From assembly GCA_017397825.1 (NCBI GenBank), contig JAFQHT010000051.1, positions 1 through 42,403 of the forward strand: a stretch of DNA of 42,403 bases. The letters run 5' to 3'. Positions within the stretch are counted from its first letter, which is position 1. Each line of letters begins with the position of its first letter. Positions 16,124 through 24,459 of the stretch are shown here, one piece after another. Position numbers and translations under genes: made by a program. The notes below the pieces were generated by a model. The model was not told the DNA's origin and made no database searches. It was given only the letters and a program-made list of their open reading frames with translations. This DNA is from Bacillota bacterium (lineage in GTDB: Bacteria; Bacillota; Clostridia; Peptostreptococcales; Anaerovoracaceae).

Positions 16124-16170
16124 GGGTCGCAGCAAGTCTGAAGCTCAGAGATTGCTGCGGCCTCTCTTTA
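16124..16170 (+). promoter_or_regulatory. Intercistronic hairpin between dctP and dctQ
   Basis: An 11-bp stem (16125-16135 with 16152-16162, one G-U pair) is extended by TCTG/CAGA in the loop. A modest T-rich tail (TCTCTTT) follows instead of a full T-run. It probably acts as a partial terminator or a 3'-protecting stem that raises dctP mRNA over dctQM. Apart from A-rich sequence it is the only element in the 143-bp dctP-dctQ gap. Confidence 0.65.
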
Positions 16171-16190
16171 AAAAGAAAGGAGAAAAAGCC

Positions 16191-16724
16191 ATGGGAGCAA
16201 TTAAGAAAATTGGTGACGGAATTACCCTCGTCAATACAAAAATCAATGACCTCGCTTCCTGGGTTGTGTATCCATTAGTATTAGTAGTAGTATACGAAGT
16301 ATGTATGCGTTACTTCCTCAACTCCCCTACTAACTGGGTATATGACGCAACATGGATACTTTATGCTATCTATGTATTCCTTGGCGGCGCTTACGGTCTT
16401 CATATCGGAGTACACGTAAAAGCCGACATTATCTACAATATGCTGCCTAAGAAGGGACAGATTGCATTCGATATCTTCTCATATATCCTATTCTTCTTCC
16501 CAGTTATGATTTTCATGGTTTATGCTTGCTTCGACTACTTCATGAAGTCTATTCAGGTTTTGGACCGTTCAAACATGACATCATGGGCACCATTATTATG
16601 GCCTATTAAGTTAGTCCTTCTCATCAGTATGGTTATGTTGTTATTACAGGGATTCGTAGAATTCGGCAACAGCGCAATCAGACCTTTAATCACTAAAGAT
16701 TTCACTAAGAAGGAGGTAGAATAA
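16191..16724 (+). CDS. dctQ: TRAP transporter small permease (DctQ)
   Basis: A 177-aa membrane protein with four hydrophobic segments, the standard DctQ topology. The family block RYFLNSPTNWVYDATWILYAIYVFLGGAYGLHIGVHVKADII is at about residues 42-85. It associates with DctM to form the Na+-coupled membrane unit. I choose ATG 16191, preceded by AAAGGAG, over the TTG at 16152, which lies inside the hairpin. The dctM start is 3 bp after this stop. Confidence 0.9.
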   Translation: MGAIKKIGDGITLVNTKINDLASWVVYPLVLVVVYEVCMRYFLNSPTNWVYDATWILYAIYVFLGGAYGLHIGVHVKADIIYNMLPKKGQIAFDIFSYILFFFPVMIFMVYACFDYFMKSIQVLDRSNMTSWAPLLWPIKLVLLISMVMLLLQGFVEFGNSAIRPLITKDFTKKEVE

Positions 16725-16727
16725 ATT

Positions 16728-18053
16728 ATGAGTATGGGTTTATTTACCGTATTAATATTCGTAGGAATATTTATCGGCGTATTCATGGGCTTCCCTATCG
16801 CCTTCACATTAGCAGGTTTAGGTGCAGTATTTGGATTCATCGGCTGGGGTGATGCTATTATCCCACTTATGGCTTCCAAGTCATTCGCAGTAATGCAGAA
16901 CTATACATACGTATCCATTCCATTATTCATCTTCATGGGTGCTATGCTCGACAAGTCCGGCGTTGCTGACAAAGCTTTCGCAGTATTAAACTACTGGTTA
17001 AGAAACATCAAGGGTGGTCTTGCAATCGCTACAATCATCCTTTGTACTATTTTCGCAGCATGTACTGGTGTAGTAGGTGCTTCCGTAACAGCAATGGGTC
17101 TGTTAGCACTTCCTCCAATGATCAAGAGAGGTTACAACCACGCTCTTGCTACTGGTGTAGTTGCTTCCGGTGGTACTCTTGGTATCCTTATCCCACCAAG
17201 CATCATGCTCGTACTCTACGGACCAATGGCTAACATTTCCGTAGTAGACTTATTCTCATCTGCAATCGTTCCTGGTTTAATGCTTGCAGCTGGTTACTTA
17301 GCTTACGTAATCGTTTTCGTTCATGTTAAGAAGGACGCTATCGTAACTCCTCCTGACTACGAAGGCGACAATGAAGTATACACAATCATGGACGGCGTTA
17401 AAGCTTTCGTACCATTCATGTTCATCATCTTCATGGTACTCGGACTTATTTTATTCGGTGTATGCTCACCTACAGAAGCTTCTGCTGCTGGTGCATTCGG
17501 TGCTATCATCCTTGCTGCAGCATATAAGAAGATTAATCTTAAGGTTATGTTTGACTCCGGTAAGAGCACACTGGCTACATCCGCAATGGTAATGTTCGTA
17601 GCAGTTGGTGCTAACATCTTCACTTCCGTATTCTTCGGATGCGGCTGCGACAGAGTTATGACTAACTTCGTAATGAACCTCGGTTTCGGTATGTGGGGTA
17701 CTTTAATCGCTGTATTAATACTTGTATTTATTTTAGGTATGTTAATTGACTGGATCGGTATCCTCTTAATTGTTATTCCTATCTTCCTTCCAATCATGGA
17801 ATCTTTCGGAATCGACACATTATGGGCATCCATGCTGATCATCGTTATGTTACAGTCATCATTCCTTACTCCTCCGTTCGCTTATGCATTATTCTACATC
17901 AAGGGTATTGCACCTAAGGGCGTTACAATCGGTTCCATCTACAAGGGCGTTATTCCATTCATCTGCATTATCTTTATCGTATTAGGTCTGCTGATGATGT
18001 TCCCTGGAATCGTACACTTCTTACCTAACTTAATGAAGTCCTTACAGGGCTAA
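16728..18053 (+). CDS. dctM: TRAP transporter large permease (DctM)
   Basis: A 441-aa polytopic protein with about 12 membrane segments that forms the ion-coupled translocation channel of the TRAP system. Family hallmarks: an N-terminal GxxxGFPIAFTLAGLG, FIFMGAMLDKSGVADKAF, GVVGASVTAMGLLALPPMIKRGYNHALATGVVASGGTLGILIPPSIMLVLYG, CSPTEASAAGAFGAI, and the C-terminal LTPPFAYALFYIKGIAP. All are intact. It follows dctQ by 3 bp and precedes the ketopantoate-reductase-like gene by 28 bp. Uptake specificity is set by DctP, not by this subunit. Confidence 0.9.
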   Translation: MSMGLFTVLIFVGIFIGVFMGFPIAFTLAGLGAVFGFIGWGDAIIPLMASKSFAVMQNYTYVSIPLFIFMGAMLDKSGVADKAFAVLNYWLRNIKGGLAIATIILCTIFAACTGVVGASVTAMGLLALPPMIKRGYNHALATGVVASGGTLGILIPPSIMLVLYGPMANISVVDLFSSAIVPGLMLAAGYLAYVIVFVHVKKDAIVTPPDYEGDNEVYTIMDGVKAFVPFMFIIFMVLGLILFGVCSPTEASAAGAFGAIILAAAYKKINLKVMFDSGKSTLATSAMVMFVAVGANIFTSVFFGCGCDRVMTNFVMNLGFGMWGTLIAVLILVFILGMLIDWIGILLIVIPIFLPIMESFGIDTLWASMLIIVMLQSSFLTPPFAYALFYIKGIAPKGVTIGSIYKGVIPFICIIFIVLGLLMMFPGIVHFLPNLMKSLQG

Positions 18054-18081
18054 TTTGTAGGTAGTCAAAGGAGGAACTCAA

Positions 18082-19113
18082 ATGAAGAGAGTTGCATTAG
18101 TAGGCGTTGGCTCACTGGGTACAGTGTGCGGCGCATTAATGACAAAAAATGGTGTTGACGTTACACTCGTTGACGCTAATAAAGCTCATGTTGACGCACT
18201 TAACGCAAACGGAGCAACAATCATCGGTAAGATGGATGAAAAGAACATCCCTGTAAAGGCTATTACACCTGACCAGATGGAAGGTATCTATGATATCATC
18301 TTCCTGCTCACAAAGCAGACAGTTAACCACATCGTACTTCCTCAGCTCGTTGAACATATGGACGAAAATTCAGTAATCTGTACTTTACAGAACGGTATTC
18401 CTGAAGAATTCGTTTCCAAGTATGTTGGCAGAGCACGTACAGTTGGTGGCGTAACAGGTTGGGGCGCTTGCTATGCAGGTCCTGGCGTATCTGAACTGAC
18501 TTCTGACCCATATAGAATGGTATTCGAAATTGGTGAATTAGACGGTTCCGTTACACCTAGAATTCAGGAAATCGCTGAAATTTTAGGCAAGGGCTGCCAC
18601 GCTTGCAATGTAATCACAAACCTTATGGGTGTTCGTTACACTAAGCTTATCACAAATGCAACAATGAGCGGTCTTTCCGCGGCTCTGAACATCAGCTATG
18701 GCGATATTATCGACAACGATAGAGTCCTCACAGTTGCTGCATATCAGGCTAACGAACTCATTAAGATTGCAAATGCTAAAGATATCAAGCTTGAAATTCT
18801 CTTCGCAGGATACGACTTCTATGACCTTCAGTTCACAGATGCAGAAGGTTTAGCACGCGCTAAGAAGTGGTTATATGAATACTTCACTCCTGACCGTCCG
18901 GTTATCGCAAGTATGCTTCGCGATATGAGAAACAATATTCTTCCTGTTGAAATCGACCACATCGTAGGTTTACCTGCAGCATGGGGCGATGAACTGGGAA
19001 TCGATACACCTTGTCTGGACAAGTGTGTTGAAATTGTTAAGGGCTTCCAGGAAGGTAAGAGACCAATGCCATCTGTTGATCTCATCGAAGAATTCGTAAT
19101 CCCTGAAATTTAA
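18082..19113 (+). CDS. Ketopantoate reductase-family (PanE/ApbA-like) 2-hydroxyacid dehydrogenase
   Basis: A 343-aa NADP(H)-type oxidoreductase. It has an N-terminal Rossmann motif GVGSLGTVCGALM, a lysine in FLLTKQT and CTLQNGIPEEF. The second catalytic lysine is in RYTKLITNATMSGLSAALN. Members reduce 2-ketopantoate, but paralogues such as D-2-hydroxyacid dehydrogenases reduce other 2-keto acids. Its place at the end of a catabolic BKACE/TRAP operon, with no pantothenate genes nearby, favours a 2-hydroxyacid/2-ketoacid role linked to the 2-hydroxyacyl-CoA dehydratase downstream. That link is inference. The start ATG follows AAGGAGG; a terminator follows the gene. Confidence 0.8.
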   Translation: MKRVALVGVGSLGTVCGALMTKNGVDVTLVDANKAHVDALNANGATIIGKMDEKNIPVKAITPDQMEGIYDIIFLLTKQTVNHIVLPQLVEHMDENSVICTLQNGIPEEFVSKYVGRARTVGGVTGWGACYAGPGVSELTSDPYRMVFEIGELDGSVTPRIQEIAEILGKGCHACNVITNLMGVRYTKLITNATMSGLSAALNISYGDIIDNDRVLTVAAYQANELIKIANAKDIKLEILFAGYDFYDLQFTDAEGLARAKKWLYEYFTPDRPVIASMLRDMRNNILPVEIDHIVGLPAAWGDELGIDTPCLDKCVEIVKGFQEGKRPMPSVDLIEEFVIPEI

Positions 19114-19134
19114 TTTCAAAACTTTAAAAAATTG

Positions 19135-19175
19135 AGCCGAAGGTAGGTTTTTCATCTACCTTTGGCTTTTTTTTT
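19135..19175 (+). terminator. Terminator of the BKACE/TRAP operon
   Basis: 12-bp stem (19135-19146 with 19156-19167, one G-U pair), 9-nt loop, and a nine-T run. It separates the operon from the regulator gene. Confidence 0.85.
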
Positions 19176-19245
19176 CGCGTGCATTGTGGTATTATATATA
19201 CGTAGAACTATGCACTTTTGCAGGAAATATTTAAGAGGAACTTAT

Positions 19246-20706
19246 ATGTTAACCAAACAGCAGGAAGAAAAACTTAATACCCTTTGCAAATACGCCATAG
19301 AATCTCTCGTAGGACAGATTGTTGTCGATACAGAGGGAACGATTCTCTACTTCAGCAAGGAACATGTAAAGTTTCTGGGAATTCAGAGAGATGAAGCTGA
19401 AGGAAAGTATGTAAGAGATATATTGCCCAATACCAGAATGGACGTGATACTTAAGACCGGAGTTCCGGAAATCGGCCGGATTTTCGAGATGAAACACAAG
19501 GAGACCGGCGAAACCAAGTACATGGTATGCAACAGAATGCCTATCCGCAACGAAAAAGGAGAAATCGTAGGTGCCCTTTCAGAAACAGTGTTTTCAAGAG
19601 GCATCAATGATATACACAGGCTGGACCAGGAAGTAAAGCATCACACTAACCAGAACCTTTTCACTAAAGAAAGTGACTACTATAAACTGTCTGTTTCCGA
19701 TGAGGAAATGCAGATGATGAATTATCCCGGAGATGAGGATAGCGTTAACAGAATATGCGGCCATTCTCCGGAAATATGCAGTCTTAAGAGCGTAATTGCT
19801 AAAGTAGCGGACATGCCGCTCACAGTGCTTATTACCGGTGAAACGGGTACGGGTAAGGAAGTGTTTGCGGATGCTCTTCACAGAAGCAGTATAAGGCGGG
19901 ACAAGCATTTTGTAAAAATTAACTGTGCTGCAATTCCGAAGGAACTTCTGGAATCAGAGCTTTTCGGATATGAGAAAGGAGCCTTTTCAGGCGCAAGCAG
20001 CAGCGGAAAGACAGGAAAATTTGAATATGCGGCAGGGGGAACTATACTTCTGGATGAAATCGGGGATATGCCGCTGGATCTGCAGGCTAAACTTCTCAGA
20101 GTGTTGCAGGAGCGTGAGTTCGAAAGAATCGGAGGGCTTAAATCCATACCTTTCGACGCCAGAGTAATATGTACTACAAACAGAGACGTGGTGCAGCTTG
20201 TAAAAGAAGGCAAGTTCAGAGAAGACCTTTACTACCGTATAAATGTTCTGGAGATGTACATACCTCCTCTGAGAGAACGTACAGAGGATATAATGGAACT
20301 GAGCAGAACCTTTATTGCACAGATAAACAATGAATATGAACTTTCCATAGAGGGAATTGATGCTGACACGCAGCAGTTCCTCGAATGTTATGACTGGCCG
20401 GGCAATGTGAGAGAACTGAAACATGCCATTGAACGTGCATGTATGATGAGAGGTTCCGGTACATTGTCAATGGACGATTTTGACTTTTTTATACGCCGTA
20501 TTTCGGCAAATGGCAGCAGTTATGCCGCCGACAGAAATGTAACTAAATCTCTTGACCTTAAAACAGTAAAAATGGAGGCCGAAAAAAAAGCAATTGAAAC
20601 AGCTCTCAAAATTACCGGCGGTAATAAAAAGAGCGCGGCAAACATACTGGGTATAGAACGTACCGTATTATACGACAAATTAAAAAAATACGATATGAAT
20701 ATCTGA
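19246..20706 (+). CDS. Sigma-54-dependent transcriptional activator (PAS-AAA-Fis)
   Basis: A 486-aa bacterial enhancer-binding protein. A PAS sensor domain covers about residues 10-118 (GQIVVDTEGTILYFSKE...IRNEKGEIVGALSETV). The AAA+ domain has Walker A GETGTGKE (198-205), the sigma-54 contact loop GAFSGA (245-250) and Walker B TILLDEIGD (266-274), with NVRELKHAIERA following. A Fis-type helix-turn-helix lies at about 445-480 (NKKSAANILGIERTVLYDKLKK). There is no receiver domain, so a small ligand or metabolite probably acts through the PAS domain. The contact loop carries Ser in place of the usual Thr of GAFTGA. The gene sits between three sigma-54 promoters and is the evident candidate to drive them. 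ATG 19246 follows AAGAGGA. Confidence 0.92.
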   Translation: MLTKQQEEKLNTLCKYAIESLVGQIVVDTEGTILYFSKEHVKFLGIQRDEAEGKYVRDILPNTRMDVILKTGVPEIGRIFEMKHKETGETKYMVCNRMPIRNEKGEIVGALSETVFSRGINDIHRLDQEVKHHTNQNLFTKESDYYKLSVSDEEMQMMNYPGDEDSVNRICGHSPEICSLKSVIAKVADMPLTVLITGETGTGKEVFADALHRSSIRRDKHFVKINCAAIPKELLESELFGYEKGAFSGASSSGKTGKFEYAAGGTILLDEIGDMPLDLQAKLLRVLQEREFERIGGLKSIPFDARVICTTNRDVVQLVKEGKFREDLYYRINVLEMYIPPLRERTEDIMELSRTFIAQINNEYELSIEGIDADTQQFLECYDWPGNVRELKHAIERACMMRGSGTLSMDDFDFFIRRISANGSSYAADRNVTKSLDLKTVKMEAEKKAIETALKITGGNKKSAANILGIERTVLYDKLKKYDMNI

Positions 20707-20722
20707 TGGCATAAAGATTGCA
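20707..20722 (+). promoter_or_regulatory. Sigma-54 promoter P3 (dehydratase operon)
   Basis: TGGCAT-AAAGA-TTGCA starts at the base after the activator stop codon; GG and GC are 12 bp apart. It would give a ~145-nt leader before the ATG at 20877. A TACATGTG motif, as at P2, lies downstream at 20751-20758. Confidence 0.75.
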
Positions 20723-20813
20723 TTATATTATTATAAAGGGAAAGAAAAGTTACATGTGATTATGCAGACAAGGCTGAATTTCAAGGCTTTGTGAATATAT
20801 ACATACAGATGTG

Positions 20814-20845
20814 TTGCCAACATATGTTGGCAAAAACCAACATAT
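20814..20845 (+). promoter_or_regulatory. 20-bp perfect palindrome plus repeated half-site in the P3 leader
   Basis: TTGCCAACATATGTTGGCAA (20814-20833) is a perfect palindrome. Its CCAACATAT core recurs at 20837-20845, exactly 20 bp (two turns) further on. GCAAAAACCAACA (20830-20842) nearly repeats the motif at 12909-12922 upstream of P2. This is a likely protein-binding site, or else an RNA hairpin in the leader. Confidence 0.65.
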
Positions 20846-20876
20846 TTGTGTTTGGATTCAGGAGGATTTATTTAAA

Positions 20877-22040
20877 ATGTTTAAGAAAATTATTGCAATG
20901 TTATTGATTTTATGTATGTGTATGGTAATGCTGCCAGGCTGTGGAGATGATACAGATGGTCAGGGTGATGAAAGTGCTCAGGGTGGCAAGGAAAACCTCG
21001 ATCCTGCAGCAGCTGCTGACCTTCAGCTTTTAAGAACTTATGAGGGACTTAATCTTGAAGACTATATGGCACTTCCTGACTGGAGCGGATATGAAGTAGG
21101 AACTCCTTATCCTGCAGAAGTTACTGACGAAGATGTAGATGCCAAGATTGAAGAAGCTCTTATCAAAGGCGGCGACACAGAAGTAATTACAAGCGGTAAA
21201 GCAGAGCAGGGCGATAAGCTTACGCTTTCTTTCACAGGCAAACTTAAAGACGGTACTGAAGTGGACGGTCTCAGCTCAGAAAACCTGTTTATGACTTTAG
21301 GTGAAGAAGATATGGTTCCTGGATTCCAGGAAGCTCTTGTTGGAAAAGAAATCGGCAAGAATCATAAAATTGAACTTACTTTCCCTGACCCATATTCAGT
21401 AAAACCTGAACTGGCAGGACAGACTGCAGTATTCGACGTAAACATTGTCCAGAAGACAGTTACTACACCTGCAACTCTTGACGATGATTTCGTAAAAGAA
21501 AATTCAGACTACAAGAATGTAGAAGAATATGTTGCAGACGTAAGAAAACAGCTGGAAGACATTGCTTATGAAGAAGCACTTCAGACTGTAAAGAACGCAC
21601 TTTTCACACAGATTTCAAAACATACAGAATATAAGGATATTCCGGCTGACATCGTTGAAGAAATCAGAAAAACTACTGATGAAAGATACAGAGCTGCAGC
21701 AGACCTGTGGGGTCTTGACTGGGAAACATTCAGAACTGAAGTTTTCGGTTTTACAGATGATACTCAGTTTAATGTTGAGCTTATCAGCTACTGCAAGGAA
21801 TTAGTAAAGCAGGAAATTATCATTCTTCTGCTGGCAGAACACTATGACATAGTGATTACCAACGAAGAATTTGAACAGTACAAGCTGGATATCATCGAAA
21901 ACAGCGGTTATGCTGATGAAGGTGCATTCGAACAGTATTCTGCAAGAACTATTGAACAGTACATTGATGAAAACAGACTGGACACAAGTCTTATGATGTC
22001 CAAAGTAATCGATGCTATATATGAAGATTTAGCTGAATAA
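20877..22040 (+). CDS. Exported trigger-factor-like FKBP-type peptidyl-prolyl isomerase lipoprotein
   Basis: A 387-aa protein with a lipoprotein signal ending MLPGC, then a low-complexity acidic linker (DDTDGQGDES...). An FKBP-type domain (about residues 95-200) follows: GDKLTLSFTGKLKDGTEVDGLSSEN, MVPGFQEALVGKEIGKNHKIELTFPDPY. The C-terminal ~180 residues resemble the helical chaperone domain of trigger factor (VEEYVADVRKQL...IPADIVEEI...EQYKLDI). There is no ribosome-binding N-domain. It should therefore work outside the membrane in folding exported proteins. It opens the operon encoding cytoplasmic dehydratases; the secreted DctP receptor is one possible client. ATG 20877 follows AGGAGG. 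Confidence 0.8.
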   Translation: MFKKIIAMLLILCMCMVMLPGCGDDTDGQGDESAQGGKENLDPAAAADLQLLRTYEGLNLEDYMALPDWSGYEVGTPYPAEVTDEDVDAKIEEALIKGGDTEVITSGKAEQGDKLTLSFTGKLKDGTEVDGLSSENLFMTLGEEDMVPGFQEALVGKEIGKNHKIELTFPDPYSVKPELAGQTAVFDVNIVQKTVTTPATLDDDFVKENSDYKNVEEYVADVRKQLEDIAYEEALQTVKNALFTQISKHTEYKDIPADIVEEIRKTTDERYRAAADLWGLDWETFRTEVFGFTDDTQFNVELISYCKELVKQEIIILLLAEHYDIVITNEEFEQYKLDIIENSGYADEGAFEQYSARTIEQYIDENRLDTSLMMSKVIDAIYEDLAE

Positions 22041-22076
22041 AAATCTAAAAAAAGCTGAAATAAGGAGAGTGGGAAC

Positions 22077-23303
22077 GTGAGCAAGACATCAAAAGAATTA
22101 TTAAACGAACTGGTTGCCAAGCATTATGAGGATGCGGCACAGGCGAAAAAAGACGGCAAACTTGTTGCATGGGCAACATCAATCTGCCCTCAGGAATTAC
22201 TGGAAGCAATGGATATCACAGTTGTATATCCTGAAAACCATGCAGCTGCCATTGCAGCACGTAAACATTCACAGGAATTCCTTGATCAGTCAGAAGGCTG
22301 CGGTTATTCAATCGATATCTGCTCTTATGCCAGAGTAAATATGGGTTACAAGGATATTCAGTATTCTGAAGCGGCAAACATTCCTATGCCGGATATGGTT
22401 TTCTGCTGCAACAACATCTGTACTACAGTTGCTAAATGGTATGAAAACCTGGCGACAGAACTGAACATTCCGTTCATTCTTATCGATACACCATTTAACC
22501 ATATTTATGATGCACCTGCTCATAATATCGAATACATGCGTAATCAGATTGAACACGCAATTCATCAGATTGAAGAAATCTGCGGAAGACCATACGATTA
22601 CGAAAGACTCACTGAAGTAATGAAGATTTCCAACGAAACTGCTTACTGGTGGAGAAGAGCCTGCTTTACAGCTCAGGCAATGCCATCACCACTCAGCGGC
22701 TTCGATATGTTCAACTACATGGCTCTGGTAGTTTGTATCAGAGGTAAAAAAGAAGGCCGTGACCTTTTCAAATTATGGTGTGAAGAGCTGGAAGCAAAGG
22801 CTGCAGAAGGCAAAGGCCCATGGAAAGAAGGCGAAGAAGAAAAGTACCGTGTTATCTGGGACGGCATTGCTTGCTGGGCTAACCTTTCTCCTACATACAA
22901 GATTCTTAAGAAGTACGGCATAAACGTGGTTACATCACTGTATCCTGATGCATGGACAATTCTTTATGAAACAAACGATATCGAAGGTATGGCAAAGGCG
23001 TACACATACTATCATGCAAACAGAAACGTAGATTACGTTGCGGCTACTAAGAGTCAGCGTGTAAAAGATTTTAATGTAGACGGTGTTATTTTCCACTCCA
23101 ACAGAAGCTGCAAGCTTATGGACTTCACAATCTACGAACAGCAGAGAAGAATCACTGCTGAAACAGGAGTGCCTACTGTAGTATTCGACGGCGACATGAC
23201 TGACCCAAGAATTTTCTCTGAAGCTCAGTATGAAACAAGAATCCAGGCATTAGTTGAAATGATGGAAGAAAATAAAAAGAAAAAGGCGCAGGAGGGAAAG
23301 TAA
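22077..23303 (+). CDS. hadB: 2-hydroxyacyl-CoA dehydratase, alpha-type subunit (HadB/HgdA-like)
   Basis: A 408-aa member of the 2-hydroxyglutaryl-CoA dehydratase D family, similar throughout to HadB of (R)-2-hydroxyisocaproyl-CoA dehydratase as I remember it. With its partner it forms a [4Fe-4S] heterodimer that eliminates water from a 2-hydroxyacyl-CoA through a ketyl radical. Visible signatures include WATSICPQELLEAM, GYSIDICSYARVNMGY, FCCNNICTTVAKWYENLA, HSNRSCKLMDFTIYEQQRR and GDMTDPRIFSEAQYETRIQALVE. The conserved cysteines are present. It starts with GTG after AAGGAG. The partner starts 2 bp after its stop. The exact substrate (hydroxyglutaryl, isocaproyl, lactoyl, phenyllactyl type) is undetermined. 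No HadA-type CoA-transferase is adjacent. Confidence 0.88.
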   Translation: MSKTSKELLNELVAKHYEDAAQAKKDGKLVAWATSICPQELLEAMDITVVYPENHAAAIAARKHSQEFLDQSEGCGYSIDICSYARVNMGYKDIQYSEAANIPMPDMVFCCNNICTTVAKWYENLATELNIPFILIDTPFNHIYDAPAHNIEYMRNQIEHAIHQIEEICGRPYDYERLTEVMKISNETAYWWRRACFTAQAMPSPLSGFDMFNYMALVVCIRGKKEGRDLFKLWCEELEAKAAEGKGPWKEGEEEKYRVIWDGIACWANLSPTYKILKKYGINVVTSLYPDAWTILYETNDIEGMAKAYTYYHANRNVDYVAATKSQRVKDFNVDGVIFHSNRSCKLMDFTIYEQQRRITAETGVPTVVFDGDMTDPRIFSEAQYETRIQALVEMMEENKKKKAQEGK

Positions 23304-23304
23304 G

Positions 23305-24432
23305 ATGAGTATTATCACAAAAAAAATCACAAAACTTGAAAATATCGCTTTAAATCCTGCAAAAGCCGTTGCAGAAAGCTGCAAGGAAACAGGCAAAGAA
23401 GCTGTAGGATGTTTCCCAATCTACACTCCTGAAGAAATCGTTTATGCAGGCGGTTTTCTTCCTGTAGGTATGTGGGGTGGTAAAAAAGAATTTAAAGAAT
23501 CAGAAGCTTATCTTCAGGGTTTCTGCTGCTCAATCATCAAGACAAACGTTGAACTGGGCATCAGAGGCGCGTACAACCATCTCAAGGCAGTAATTATTCC
23601 TGCACTCTGCGACACACTGAAGTGTATCGTTGAAAACTGGAAAATCGCTGTTCCTCAGGTTCCGTCCGTTGCAATTGTATACCCTCAGAACAGATGGGCT
23701 GCAGGTTCTCAGGAATACCTCATTGCAGAATACAAGAGAGTAAGATCTGAACTTGAAAAGATTACAGGCGTTCTCATTACTGAAACTGCAATTGAGCAGG
23801 CATATGAGCTTTACGAAGAGTACAGAGCAGTTATGAGAGAATTCACTGAAGTGGCTGCAAAGTATCCTCAGACAATTGATGCAAAGAAAAGACACCTTAT
23901 CATCAAAGCCGGCTACTACATGGACAAGGCTGTATATAAGGAAGATGTAAAGTGCATTATTGAAGAACTGAAGAAGATGCCTGAAGAAAAGGCTAAGGGC
24001 GTTAAAGTGGTTGCTACAGGCCTTATCGGAGAACCTATCGAAGTTCTTGATATCTTTGTTGAAAACGGCATAACAGTAGTTGCTGATGACCTTGCACAGG
24101 AATCAAGACAGTTCAGAACTGTGGGCAGACCTGAAGGCACAATCTGGGAAAAGATGGCCGGCAGAATTCTCGATCAGAGAGGATGTACTTTCCTTGCTGA
24201 ACAGAAAAAGTCCAGAGGCGACATGCTCATCAATATGGTTAAGAATACAGGCGCAGAAGCAGTAGTTGTAATGATGATGAAGTTCTGTGACCCTGAAGAA
24301 TTCGACTATCCTGTATATAAGGCACAGCTTGAAAAAGAAGGAATTCCTATTCTTTATCTGGAAGTTGACCAGCAGATGGAATCTTTCGAACAGCTCAGAA
24401 CAAGAATTCAGAGCTTTGCTGAAATGCTTTAA
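23305..24432 (+). CDS. hadC: 2-hydroxyacyl-CoA dehydratase, beta-type subunit (HadC/HgdB-like)
   Basis: A 375-aa second subunit of the same dehydratase. Signature blocks match HadC: GKEAVGCFPIYTPEEIVYAGGFLPVGMWGG, FCCSIIKTNVELGIRGAYNHL, IIPALCDTLKCIVENWK, VVADDLAQESRQFRT, MMMKFCDPEEFDYP, and a C-terminal VDQQMESFEQLRTRIQSFAEM. The cysteines expected to hold the second iron-sulfur cluster are conserved. It overlaps no gene, but its start lies 2 bp after the hadB stop, and its Shine-Dalgarno is inside the end of hadB. This indicates tight translational coupling, as expected for a 1:1 complex. Confidence 0.88.
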   Translation: MSIITKKITKLENIALNPAKAVAESCKETGKEAVGCFPIYTPEEIVYAGGFLPVGMWGGKKEFKESEAYLQGFCCSIIKTNVELGIRGAYNHLKAVIIPALCDTLKCIVENWKIAVPQVPSVAIVYPQNRWAAGSQEYLIAEYKRVRSELEKITGVLITETAIEQAYELYEEYRAVMREFTEVAAKYPQTIDAKKRHLIIKAGYYMDKAVYKEDVKCIIEELKKMPEEKAKGVKVVATGLIGEPIEVLDIFVENGITVVADDLAQESRQFRTVGRPEGTIWEKMAGRILDQRGCTFLAEQKKSRGDMLINMVKNTGAEAVVVMMMKFCDPEEFDYPVYKAQLEKEGIPILYLEVDQQMESFEQLRTRIQSFAEML

Positions 24433-24459
24433 CACTTATATCCGGAGGGATTTTTAGAC

